From the NCBI GenBank assembly GCA_017560305.1, contig JAFYOF010000008.1, positions 1-5,949 on the forward strand: a stretch of 5,949 nucleotides of DNA, read 5' to 3'. This DNA is from Alistipes sp. (GTDB lineage: Bacteria; Bacteroidota; Bacteroidia; Bacteroidales; Rikenellaceae). Under the pieces are notes generated by a model. The model did no database searches. It was not told the DNA's origin and was given only the letters and a program-made list of their open reading frames with translations. A program made the translations under genes and the position numbers. Numbering within the stretch: position 1 is the stretch's first letter; each line of letters opens with the position of its first letter. This document shows, one piece after another, positions 1 to 5,852 of this stretch.

Positions 1-1751
1 AGCAACTCGCCAAAGAGTTTGCGCAAAGCGTCGAAGTCGTTCACAACGATGTAAGACTTGCCATCCTGCTTTACCCACTCGATGACATTATCCTTCTTGC
101 CCTTCTCGTAGCACCACTCGGCGATGAGTTTGCGGTTACGCATATGCGACTCCTCGACATTCTTGCCAAGTTCGATGCGCGAGAACTGGGTCATCATACC
201 ATTCATAATATATGTAGCATACTGCGCCTTGGCAACATCCAACGATGGAATCAAGCCAATCTCAACCATCTTTGGGTCGCCCAGGTAGTAAAGACCGAAG
301 AGGTCGGCGCGAGTCTCCTCCAATGTAGAGGTGTAACTCTTCAGTTCGCCACCCTTCACGCCAGGAGCCAACTGACCCGAGCCGTGACCCAAACACTCGT
401 GCAGGTCGGTGTGCAAATCGTCGCCCAGCTTGCCGTGCTCCTTGATGCGTGCGCGGTCCTCGTCGCGGAGCATAAACTCCTCGTTGAAGCCGTTGCCCTG
501 TGCAGCCTTGCTGTATGCGTAGGTGATGTTGTCGATTGTTACTGACTTTGAGCCGTACTCCTTGCGAATCCAGTCGGCGTTAGGGAGGTTGATGCCGATA
601 GGGGTAGCAGGGTAGCAGTCGCCACCGAGCATAGCCACGGTGATAACCTTTGCCGATACGCCCTTAACCTCCTTCTTGCGGAAAGCTGGGTTGATAGGTG
701 CGTTATCCTCAAACCACTGTGCGTTAGCCGCGATAATCTGTGTGCGGCGGCAAGCGAGGCTATCCATAAAGTTCACAGTACCCTCCCAAGAAGCCTTGCG
801 GCCGAGTGGGTCGCCGTAGTCCTCGATGAAGCCATTTACGAAGTCAACATTCGACTGGTTGTCGCCCACCCAAAGCACATTGTAGCGGTCGAACTCGCGG
901 AGGTCGCCCGTGCGGTAGTAGTTCGACAAGGCGTTGATGATGCTCTTCTCTGGCTCCTCGGCAACCTGCGCAGCCTTATCCAGCCAGAAGACAATCTGCT
1001 CGATAGCGGTAGAGTACATACCGCCCAACTTCCAGACGCGCTCAACGATGTTGCCCTCGTCGTCCTTGGTGAGCTTTGAGTTCAGACCATAAGAGATTGG
1101 GCGTGGGTCGTTCTCGTCAATCATATCGGCGTAGAACTTCTCGACCTCGGCCATAGTGACACCCTCATAGTAGTTGCAAGCCGACTCTGTGACCATATCC
1201 ACGCCATCGGTCTGGTTGAGACGCACGGCGTAGAGGTTTTCATCGAAGATGATGTCAAGCAACAATGACTGCTCGATAGGCAGCTCCACGGCGCACTTCT
1301 CCAACTGCTGGGCAAACCACTCACGAGAGAACTCTGGGCGGAACTTGTCGTTAGAGTAGTGGTGGTGGATACCGTTTGCAAACCACACCTTCTTCAGGTA
1401 CTTCTCCATAGCCTTCCAGTTGGCAGACTCCTTGTCACCCTCGTATGAGGTGTAGACCTTCTCCAAGGCGCGACGCACCGTGAGGTTATACTTGAAGTTC
1501 TGGTCGAAAAGGATGTCACGACCACACTTTGTAGCCTGCGAGAGGTAGTAAACCAAAAGTTTCTGATTCAGTGGCAGGTTCTCGAAGCCTGGCACCTCGT
1601 AGCGCAAGACCTTGATGTCGTCGAAGCGGTCGACAATCCAAGGCATCTCGCCCTGAGACTGCTCGTTCTCGGCCTTCGTGCCGCACGATGAGAGCGATAA
1701 TGTTGTTATAGCCATAGTTGTCGCAATTAGGATTGCTGTTTTCATTTTCAT
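1..1751 (-). CDS. Dipeptidyl-peptidase III (M49 zinc metallopeptidase), putative lipoprotein, 3' end cut by window
   Basis: This zinc exopeptidase family removes dipeptides from the N-terminus of oligopeptides. The frame reads without a stop from ATG at 1751 to the left edge, giving 583 codons; bacterial family members are roughly 675 residues, so about 90 C-terminal residues are missing. The M49 signature HECLGH lies at residues 451-456 (two zinc-ligand His and the catalytic Glu452). EETRAD follows at 478-483, where Glu479 should be the third zinc ligand. Another family motif, PIGINLPN, lies near residues 384-391. The N-terminus is a lipoprotein signal: Lys2 and Lys4, a hydrophobic stretch, then LSSC with the lipidated Cys at residue 23. 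This predicts export and membrane anchoring, whereas eukaryotic DPP III is cytosolic. A second ATG at residue 3 is an equally possible start. The gene lies downstream of cysQ but behind a terminator, so it is probably transcribed alone. Family assignment is firm; location is inferred from the signal. Confidence 0.95.
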   Translation of the reverse strand, partial: MKMKTAILIATTMAITTLSLSSCGTKAENEQSQGEMPWIVDRFDDIKVLRYEVPGFENLPLNQKLLVYYLSQATKCGRDILFDQNFKYNLTVRRALEKVYTSYEGDKESANWKAMEKYLKKVWFANGIHHHYSNDKFRPEFSREWFAQQLEKCAVELPIEQSLLLDIIFDENLYAVRLNQTDGVDMVTESACNYYEGVTMAEVEKFYADMIDENDPRPISYGLNSKLTKDDEGNIVERVWKLGGMYSTAIEQIVFWLDKAAQVAEEPEKSIINALSNYYRTGDLREFDRYNVLWVGDNQSNVDFVNGFIEDYGDPLGRKASWEGTVNFMDSLACRRTQIIAANAQWFEDNAPINPAFRKKEVKGVSAKVITVAMLGGDCYPATPIGINLPNADWIRKEYGSKSVTIDNITYAYSKAAQGNGFNEEFMLRDEDRARIKEHGKLGDDLHTDLHECLGHGSGQLAPGVKGGELKSYTSTLEETRADLFGLYYLGDPKMVEIGLIPSLDVAKAQYATYIMNGMMTQFSRIELGKNVEESHMRNRKLIAEWCYEKGKKDNVIEWVKQDGKSYIVVNDFDALRKLFGEL

Positions 1752-1786
1752 AACTTGTATGAGTGTTTATGTTAATAAATTTGGCC

Positions 1787-1813
1787 CAAAGTTATCGAAA
1801 AAAACCTAAACAA
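1787..1813 (-). promoter_or_regulatory. Candidate Bacteroidetes-type promoter for the DPP III gene
   Basis: On the minus strand, TAACTTTG (1787-1794) matches the Bacteroidetes -7 consensus TAnnTTTG. A TTG lies at 1811-1813, 16 bases upstream, a little closer than the usual ~19. The site sits between the upstream terminator and the gene start, about 36 bases before the ATG at 1751, which is a sensible position. The weak point is the -33 spacing. Confidence 0.5.
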
Positions 1814-1828
1814 CTCATATATATGTAT

Positions 1829-1871
1829 AAAAAACAGGCAGACAACACCCGTTTTTGGTGAAATCTGCCTG
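1829..1871 (-). terminator. Rho-independent terminator downstream of cysQ
   Basis: CAGGCAGA (1835-1842) pairs with TCTGCCTG (1864-1871), and an inner CACC/GGTG pair (1846-1849 with 1857-1860) can extend the stem across a small AA/AAA internal bulge. Read on the minus strand, the stem is followed directly by six T residues (1829-1834). It begins 19 bases past the cysQ stop codon, so it most likely ends the cysQ transcript and any longer transcript from the operon upstream. The plus-strand T run is shorter (four), so activity in that direction would be weaker. Confidence 0.85.
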
Positions 1872-1890
1872 CTTTTATGGTTTGTTGATA

Positions 1891-2742
1891 CTACTTGCAC
1901 GCAGCGCTGCGAGCTTCAAACCAAGGGTTGTGAAGGTCCTCCTTGTTGTAACTCAACGCCTTGCCCTCGGGGTAGGAGAGGGTGCTGCCACCCGCCTCGG
2001 CGAGAATCAATTCGCCCGCCGCAGTATCCCACTCGTAGGTGTTGGTGGTGCGGATGTAGTAGTCGACCGTGCCCTCCGCCAGGAGGCAGAACTTGTAGGA
2101 ACTGCCCTGCTCGATAAGTTGCAGGTCGGGGTGCTCGGTGCGCATCTGCTCGATGCGGTCGAAGGTCTCGGGGGTCTGGTGAGAGCGCGACACCGCCACG
2201 CGGAAGCCCTCGTGGGCAGCCGATGCCAATGGCAGGCGCTCAAGTTTATCCTCAATCTGGTCCTGGCTAAGGGATGAATTCTCCGTTGGCTCTACATTGC
2301 TGATGCGGTATGCGCCCAAACCCTTTGCCGCCACATACATCTTGCGGTGGTAGGGGACATAGAGCGCCGAGGCGATACACTCGTTGTTCATCACAAGGGC
2401 GATGTTCACGGTGAACTCGTTGTTACCCTTGATAAACTCCTTCGTGCCATCCAGCGGGTCAACGACAAAGAACATCTCCCAGTTGCGGCGCTCGTCGTAG
2501 AGCATCTCGCGACCCTCCTCGCTCAGCACGGGGATGCGCGTAGGACCAAGGCACTCCTTGATGGTGTTGTGCGCAATCTTGTCGGCGATGGTGATGGGGG
2601 TGTGGTCGCTCTTGAGGTCGATGTGGTAGTCGTCGTGCTTGTAGATTTTCATAATTGCAGCACCAGCCTTGACCGCGGCGTTGAAGCACTGCGGCAGGAG
2701 GTACTCCCTGATTTGTCTATCTAAAACTGTTTGCTCGGTCAT
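1891..2742 (-). CDS. cysQ: 3'(2'),5'-bisphosphate nucleotidase CysQ (inositol monophosphatase superfamily)
   Basis: The 283-residue protein has the usual CysQ length. The family hydrolyses 3'-phosphoadenosine 5'-phosphate (PAP) to AMP and phosphate, clearing the inhibitory by-product of sulfate activation and sulfo-transfer; it needs Mg2+ and acts in the cytoplasm. Visible superfamily motifs are KSDHTPITIAD at 44-54, SEE at 74-76, the metal-binding DPLDGTKEF at 95-103, GSSYKFCLLAEGTVDYY at 213-229, and WDTAAGELILAEAGG at 238-252, whose Asp239 is a metal ligand in this superfamily. DPLDGTKEF with the GSSYKF segment favours CysQ over inositol monophosphatase. No signal peptide is seen. No other sulfate-assimilation genes are in the window. 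The start lies 43 bases after the stop of the GT2-like gene upstream, so it could be cotranscribed with it or use its own promoter. Confidence 0.93.
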   Translation of the reverse strand: MTEQTVLDRQIREYLLPQCFNAAVKAGAAIMKIYKHDDYHIDLKSDHTPITIADKIAHNTIKECLGPTRIPVLSEEGREMLYDERRNWEMFFVVDPLDGTKEFIKGNNEFTVNIALVMNNECIASALYVPYHRKMYVAAKGLGAYRISNVEPTENSSLSQDQIEDKLERLPLASAAHEGFRVAVSRSHQTPETFDRIEQMRTEHPDLQLIEQGSSYKFCLLAEGTVDYYIRTTNTYEWDTAAGELILAEAGGSTLSYPEGKALSYNKEDLHNPWFEARSAACK

Positions 2743-2769
2743 TTATGTTGTGTTTTTTTGTTTCTTTCG

Positions 2770-2777
2770 TAAAGATA
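2770..2777 (-). promoter_or_regulatory. Weak candidate -7 element ahead of cysQ
   Basis: The minus strand reads TATCTTTA, one mismatch from TAnnTTTG, 27 bases before the cysQ ATG inside an AT-rich gap. I see no clear -33 TTTG at the usual distance, which would fall inside the end of the preceding gene. It could give cysQ independent expression, but read-through from upstream is equally plausible. Confidence 0.3.
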
Positions 2778-2785
2778 GTAAATAT

Positions 2786-3727
2786 TTATGAAATATTGAA
2801 TTTTCTCGACCGAAAAAACTTGAGGATTTTACCATTTTGATATAACATTGCCCGAAGTGAACATTTTTCCTCTTTGCGGCAGGCGATGGCGTAGCGTGAG
2901 GCGGCGATGGCGAGCGCCATAGTGGCAGCGATGGAGGCAGCAACGAGCCCACCCATAAGCAGCGCTGAGATGGTGAGGATGGAAATTGCTGAGATTGCTA
3001 TAATGCAGAGTGTGAAGCCGTTACCCGATGTGTCGTGGTGGTCGGCAAGGGCGAGGTGGAGCCTCCGTTTTGCCGAGGTGAGGAATGAGTCGGGAAGCGA
3101 AGGGGAAAAACCTCCGCGGAGGATGAGGGCATCACGCTGGAGGATATAGCAGGGGGCAGAGCCATCGCAGAGGATGAGTTCGGCGGAGAGGTTTTCCTCG
3201 AGTGAGAGAATCATCGGTAGAATATGCAGTGCTGAGGGGCGCAGTCGGGTAGTGCCGCCGAGGGGGATGATGTGGTTGAACGAGGAGGCGTTGAGCGCCA
3301 CATTCAGTGCCTCGCAGGGGCTCTTCACGGGCGAGTCAATCACCAGCAGATGGCGGTAGCCGCGCAGGCGTGAGCGGTAGAGGGCTGTGACCTCGGGCGC
3401 AGAGGTCTCCTGCGGGTGCGAGGGGCTCACCCTTAGCATCTTATAGTGCTGGATGAGGTGGTGGAAGATATCGCCCTGCAACGAGGAGTTGATTGCAACG
3501 ATAACCTCATAGCGGCAATGCTCACAGTCGAGCAGATGCTCAATGTGGGTGGCATCGGTGGGCTCGCAGCAGAGTATCGAGCAGCCGAAGAGGTCGGCGG
3601 GGGAGTTGTCGTGGCTGGCGGAGCGGAGGAGGCAGTTTTGTTGCTCGGCGGCCTTGGCGTGGAGGCGTGTGCGGAGGATGATGGCGCAGGTGGCGGCAAG
3701 AAGCAGCAGGAGTGTGATGAGTGACAT
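2786..3727 (-). CDS. Membrane protein with a degenerate glycosyltransferase family 2-like domain
   Basis: The 313-residue protein has a hydrophobic N-terminal segment (residues 2-18) followed by basic residues, a central soluble domain, and a long hydrophobic stretch at about 238-282 that fits two membrane helices, then a basic C-terminal tail. The centre follows the order of a GT-A/GT2 domain: YEVIVAIN (73-80) where GT2 enzymes have the EIIVVDD strand, ALNVALNAS (140-148) like the 'ALN.G...A' segment, LGGTTRLRPSAL (156-167) where the family has 'LDADT...P..L', and ILQRDALILRGGF (195-207) like 'R..AL...GGF'. The DxD aspartates are replaced by Gly/Thr and the first Asp pair by Ile-Asn, so metal-dependent sugar transfer looks unlikely. 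The predicted topology places the domain in the cytoplasm. It is the third gene of a tight operon, 13 bases after the HEAT-like gene. The fold is inferred from pattern alone; the function is unknown. Confidence 0.7.
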   Translation of the reverse strand: MSLITLLLLLAATCAIILRTRLHAKAAEQQNCLLRSASHDNSPADLFGCSILCCEPTDATHIEHLLDCEHCRYEVIVAINSSLQGDIFHHLIQHYKMLRVSPSHPQETSAPEVTALYRSRLRGYRHLLVIDSPVKSPCEALNVALNASSFNHIIPLGGTTRLRPSALHILPMILSLEENLSAELILCDGSAPCYILQRDALILRGGFSPSLPDSFLTSAKRRLHLALADHHDTSGNGFTLCIIAISAISILTISALLMGGLVAASIAATMALAIAASRYAIACRKEEKCSLRAMLYQNGKILKFFRSRKFNIS

Positions 3728-3740
3728 TCTGTGGTGGTTT

Positions 3741-4664
3741 TCAAGTGTGTGCTAATTCTCGTTTGTAGGAGGTGATGAAGCGGGTGGCGTACTCGCTCTC
3801 GGTTTGCGGAAAGAGGTTTTGCAGGCGCTGCGGCGAGTAGCCCTCCACGGAGAGGTGGCGGCAGAGTGCCTTGCGCTGGGGTGTGGACATTGTGGCGAGA
3901 CGCTGGCGGATGGGCTGGCGGTGGAGTGAGCACTTCAGCGTGGCAAGCGTCAGTATGGCGTCATCTACAACCCTCAGGTGTGGACTGCGGGCGGCGAGGT
4001 CGTAGATATGCGCAGCGACTATGTTGAGCCCGAAGGTGCGCACGATGGCGAGCCCCAGGCGGTTGAGGTTGGGGTTTTGGCTCTCAAGCAGAGGCTCGAT
4101 GGCAAGGGGCAGAGCGCCACGGCGCAGCAGGAGAATGATTTGCATAATGTCGAATGGTCGCAGGTCGAACTCAACGGCCGAGAGGGTGGTGATAGCATCC
4201 TTCGGCGAGATTGAGAGCAGCGCGACAAGAGCGCAACTTCGCAGATGGGGGTTGTCGGAGTGCATCGTGCGCTCAAGCATAGGGGCGTGTCGCTCGCTGG
4301 CGGAGATGATGCCCAGAAAGAGCAGATACTCGCCTCGTCGGTGTGGCGGGAGGGAGTCAAGGCGCCGTAGGATAAAGCCCTCAAGGCGGTTGGCACGGGC
4401 AATCGAGTGGATGAGTGCCGAGTCAATGTCGTAACTGTGGCTTGTGATGGTGTGCAGAGCCTCAAGCAGAGCGATGCGCTCGTGGCGGGAGGTGGCTCTC
4501 GGGAGTGCGGTTTGCGCCTTTGGGAGCGAGGCTGCGGTAATCTCAAGGATGTAGTTATGGCGCAGTCGGGCGATGCGCCTGCGGCGGCGCAGACGGATAA
4601 GGGTCGCCGAGGCGTAGTAGAGCGCAAGGGCGAGTGTGGAGGTAATATATAATATGTATATCAT
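3741..4664 (-). CDS. Membrane-anchored HEAT-like helical repeat protein
   Basis: The 307-residue protein begins with one membrane helix (about residues 2-22) followed by the very basic RLRRRRR at 24-30, which by the positive-inside rule places the rest in the cytoplasm. From about residue 60 on it is almost entirely amphipathic helix. Helix-turn-helix units resembling HEAT repeats are clearest at 136-151 (DNPHLRSCALVALLSI part), 190-211 (PLLESQNPNLNRLGLAIVRT) and 219-243 (IYDLAARSPHLRVVDDAI). Such repeats usually make a curved protein-binding scaffold; no catalytic motif is visible. Its ATG overlaps the stop of the receiver-like gene by four bases (ATGA), suggesting translational coupling, and the GT2-like gene starts 13 bases after its stop. 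I infer that it bridges the products of its two neighbours at the inner membrane. The exact repeat family (HEAT versus another alpha-solenoid) is uncertain. Confidence 0.7.
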   Translation of the reverse strand: MIYILYITSTLALALYYASATLIRLRRRRRIARLRHNYILEITAASLPKAQTALPRATSRHERIALLEALHTITSHSYDIDSALIHSIARANRLEGFILRRLDSLPPHRRGEYLLFLGIISASERHAPMLERTMHSDNPHLRSCALVALLSISPKDAITTLSAVEFDLRPFDIMQIILLLRRGALPLAIEPLLESQNPNLNRLGLAIVRTFGLNIVAAHIYDLAARSPHLRVVDDAILTLATLKCSLHRQPIRQRLATMSTPQRKALCRHLSVEGYSPQRLQNLFPQTESEYATRFITSYKRELAHT

Positions 4665-5044
4665 TGAAACTGATGGTTATTCTTTAGCGCCGAGAGTGCC
4701 TTTGAGTATAGACGCGAGAGGCAAATCGGGAAGGTCATATACTGGTCAACGCCAATCTCCAGCAGGCTGAGAATGGTCTGCTCGCTCTGCTGCCACGAGA
4801 TGACATAGATGGCGGGCTGGTGCTGCGTTGCGGGGCGCAGGTGGGTGATGAGTTCCGAGCCGTTGAGAAGTGCCGAGGCGCGCAGTATGATGACAAGGCT
4901 GGGGTGGAGCGCCGAGGAGAGTTCCACTGTCTGCTGGGGCGTCGAACAACAGATGATGTTGCAGCCCAAGAGCGAAAGTGCCCCCTTGACGATGGCGGCG
5001 GAGTCATCCGAGGGGGAGTATATGAGTATGTGGCTGTGCTCCAT
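4661..5044 (-). CDS. Stand-alone receiver-like domain lacking phosphorylation residues (pseudo-receiver)
   Basis: Starting at ATG 5044 the protein has 127 residues, the size of a single receiver domain with no output domain. The pattern follows the CheY fold: beta-1 ILIYS at 6-10, the PSLVIIL...NGSEL...LR segment at 48-70 that matches the family's PDLVLLD...DGLEL...LR without gaps, IYVISW at 79-84, and GVDQYMTFPI at 98-107. The key residues are gone: Leu54 replaces the phosphoacceptor Asp, Phe105 replaces the conserved Lys before Pro106, and beta-1 ends in YSPS instead of an acidic pair. Ser83 keeps the Thr/Ser position. It therefore probably acts as a constitutive protein-interaction module rather than a phospho-switch. 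An in-frame TTG at 5062 would add six residues, but the ATG sits at the usual distance before beta-1. It is the first gene of the operon and overlaps the HEAT-like gene by four bases. Confidence 0.75.
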   Translation of the reverse strand: MEHSHILIYSPSDDSAAIVKGALSLLGCNIICCSTPQQTVELSSALHPSLVIILRASALLNGSELITHLRPATQHQPAIYVISWQQSEQTILSLLEIGVDQYMTFPICLSRLYSKALSALKNNHQFQ

Positions 5045-5082
5045 AGCAGGTTTTTGGGGCAAAAGTCAAACGAAAAATGTGC

Positions 5083-5091
5083 CAAAGCGTA
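5083..5091 (-). promoter_or_regulatory. Weak candidate -7 element for the receiver/HEAT/GT2-like operon
   Basis: The minus strand reads TACGCTTTG, similar to TAnnTTTG but with one extra base between TA and TTTG. It lies about 38 bases before the ATG at 5044. No clear TTTG is present at the -33 distance, where the strand is a T-run. A promoter must lie in this divergent gap because the operon starts here, but its exact position is uncertain. Confidence 0.3.
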
Positions 5092-5118
5092 AATTATTGA
5101 AAAAAAAGATGGTTTATG

Positions 5119-5149
5119 TTTGCGATGAGAATAAATTGTTGTATATTTG
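5119..5149 (+). promoter_or_regulatory. Bacteroidetes-type promoter of rplU-rpmA
   Basis: TTTG at 5119-5122, a 19-base spacer, and TATATTTG at 5142-5149 match both Bacteroidetes consensus boxes (TTTG at -33, TAnnTTTG at -7) with ideal spacing. Transcription should start near 5155, giving a short leader of about 36 bases rich in A and T, without a Shine-Dalgarno sequence before the rplU ATG. The leader is too short to hold an obvious structured ribosomal-protein regulatory element. Confidence 0.85.
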
Positions 5150-5190
5150 CACGCCGATTTTAGGCAAAAATGTAATTTATATTAAGAATA

Positions 5191-5502
5191 ATGTACGTTA
5201 TAGTAGAGATCGCAGGTCAGCAGTTTAAGGCTGAGAAGGGTCGTAAGCTCTATGTTCACCGTCTTCAGAACGATGTAGAGTCGTCAGTGAGCTTCGACAA
5301 AGTCCTGCTTGTAGACAACGACGGTCAGGTAAAGGTAGGTGCACCTGTAGTAGAAGGCGCCTCAGTTAAGTGTAAGGTCTTGAAGCACCTCAAGGACGAT
5401 AAGGTCTTGGTATTCAAGAAGAAGCGTAGAACGGGTTATCAGAAGTGCAACGGTCACCGTCAGTACTTGACTCAGATTCTCGTGGAGGATATTGTTGCAT
5501 AA
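5191..5502 (+). CDS. rplU: 50S ribosomal protein L21
   Basis: The 103-residue product has the full normal length of bacterial L21, which binds 23S rRNA in the large subunit and assembles near L20. It shows the family start [17 protein letters not shown] (the usual 'MYAII..GGKQ....G' pattern), [20 protein letters not shown] in the middle, and the basic C-terminal core [19 protein letters not shown] at about 75-93 (family pattern 'KRR..Y....GHRQ..T'). The ATG is the only sensible start and has an A/T-rich upstream region rather than a Shine-Dalgarno site, as is normal in this phylum. rpmA follows after 18 bases, the conserved bacterial order. Codons appear biased as in highly expressed genes (CGT, GGT, AAG). 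Confidence 0.98.
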   Translation: MYVIVEIAGQQFKAEKGRKLYVHRLQNDVESSVSFDKVLLVDNDGQVKVGAPVVEGASVKCKVLKHLKDDKVLVFKKKRRTGYQKCNGHRQYLTQILVEDIVA

Positions 5503-5520
5503 TTAAAAAGTTTAGAGAAA

Positions 5521-5781
5521 ATGGCACACAAAAAAGGAGTAGGTAGTTCAAAGAACGGCCGTGAGTCAGAGAGCAAGCGACTCGGTGTAAAGCTTTTCGG
5601 TGGTCAGTTCGCTAAGGCTGGCAACATCATCGTTCGTCAGAGAGGTACTGTACACAACCCAGGTAACAATGTGGGTATGGGTAAGGACCACACTCTCTTC
5701 GCATTGGTAGACGGTACAGTTGAGTTCTGCAAGAAGTCATCTGGTAAGTCTTATGTAAGCGTAACTCCACTCGCAGAGTAA
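5521..5781 (+). CDS. rpmA: 50S ribosomal protein L27
   Basis: The 86-residue product is full length. L27 lies near the peptidyl-transferase centre, with its flexible N-terminus reaching toward the P-site tRNA. The N-terminus [16 protein letters not shown] is the mature type that starts directly, without the cleaved extension found in Firmicutes. Further family signatures are [11 protein letters not shown] at about 19-29, NIIVRQRGT at 35-43 and [11 protein letters not shown] at 52-62. The start is fixed by this conserved N-terminus. The gene is 18 bases downstream of rplU in the same transcript and is followed by a strong terminator. No obg/cgtA gene follows, unlike in Proteobacteria. Confidence 0.98.
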   Translation: MAHKKGVGSSKNGRESESKRLGVKLFGGQFAKAGNIIVRQRGTVHNPGNNVGMGKDHTLFALVDGTVEFCKKSSGKSYVSVTPLAE

Positions 5782-5803
5782 GTTAGTTTACTACCATTAA
5801 GGC

Positions 5804-5838
5804 AAATACGGAATCCATTCGGGTTCCGTATTTTTTTT
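5804..5838 (+). terminator. Rho-independent terminator of rplU-rpmA
   Basis: AAATACGGAATCC (5804-5816) and GGGTTCCGTATTT (5821-5833) form a 13-pair stem with a single T-G wobble and the four-base loop ATTC. An eight-T run at 5831-5838 follows and partly overlaps the stem foot. It lies 22 bases after the rpmA stop. On the minus strand the flank is less T-rich (ATTTGCC), so it may work only weakly for a convergent gene. Confidence 0.93.
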
Positions 5839-5852
5839 CGGAATTATCTACT

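Noticed and set aside
144..545. 133-codon plus-strand ORF antisense to the DPP III gene
   Set aside because: The opposite strand carries the conserved HECLGH and EETRAD motifs in exactly this stretch; the plus-strand reading has no recognisable domain and is a shadow of the GC-rich gene.
1855..2724. Two plus-strand ORFs (140 and 125 codons) antisense to cysQ
   Set aside because: Both translations are Val/Leu/Ala/Arg-rich products of the reverse reading of cysQ, with the first starting inside the terminator stem; no motif or start context supports them.
3040..3200. Recurrent GAGGATGAG-like words that resemble short repeats
   Set aside because: They are irregularly spaced and fall within a continuous coding frame, so they reflect codon use rather than a repeat array.
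3433..3933. 166-codon minus-strand ORF spanning the HEAT-like/GT2-like junction
   Set aside because: It is Pro/Ser/Thr/Ala-rich low-complexity translation in a shifted frame and overlaps two better-supported genes.
4019..4627. 202-codon minus-strand ORF inside the HEAT-like gene
   Set aside because: It is a frame-shifted reading dominated by Ser/Arg/Pro/Cys with no helical pattern; the +307-residue frame has the membrane anchor, the repeats and the coupled start.
4661..5062. TTG at 5062 as start of the receiver-like gene
   Set aside because: The ATG at 5044 is the stronger codon and lies at the usual distance before beta-1; the six added residues (MPQKPA) match nothing in the fold.
5155..5190. 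Possible ribosomal-protein leader RNA upstream of rplU
   Set aside because: The predicted leader is only about 36 A/T-rich bases and shows no convincing stem.
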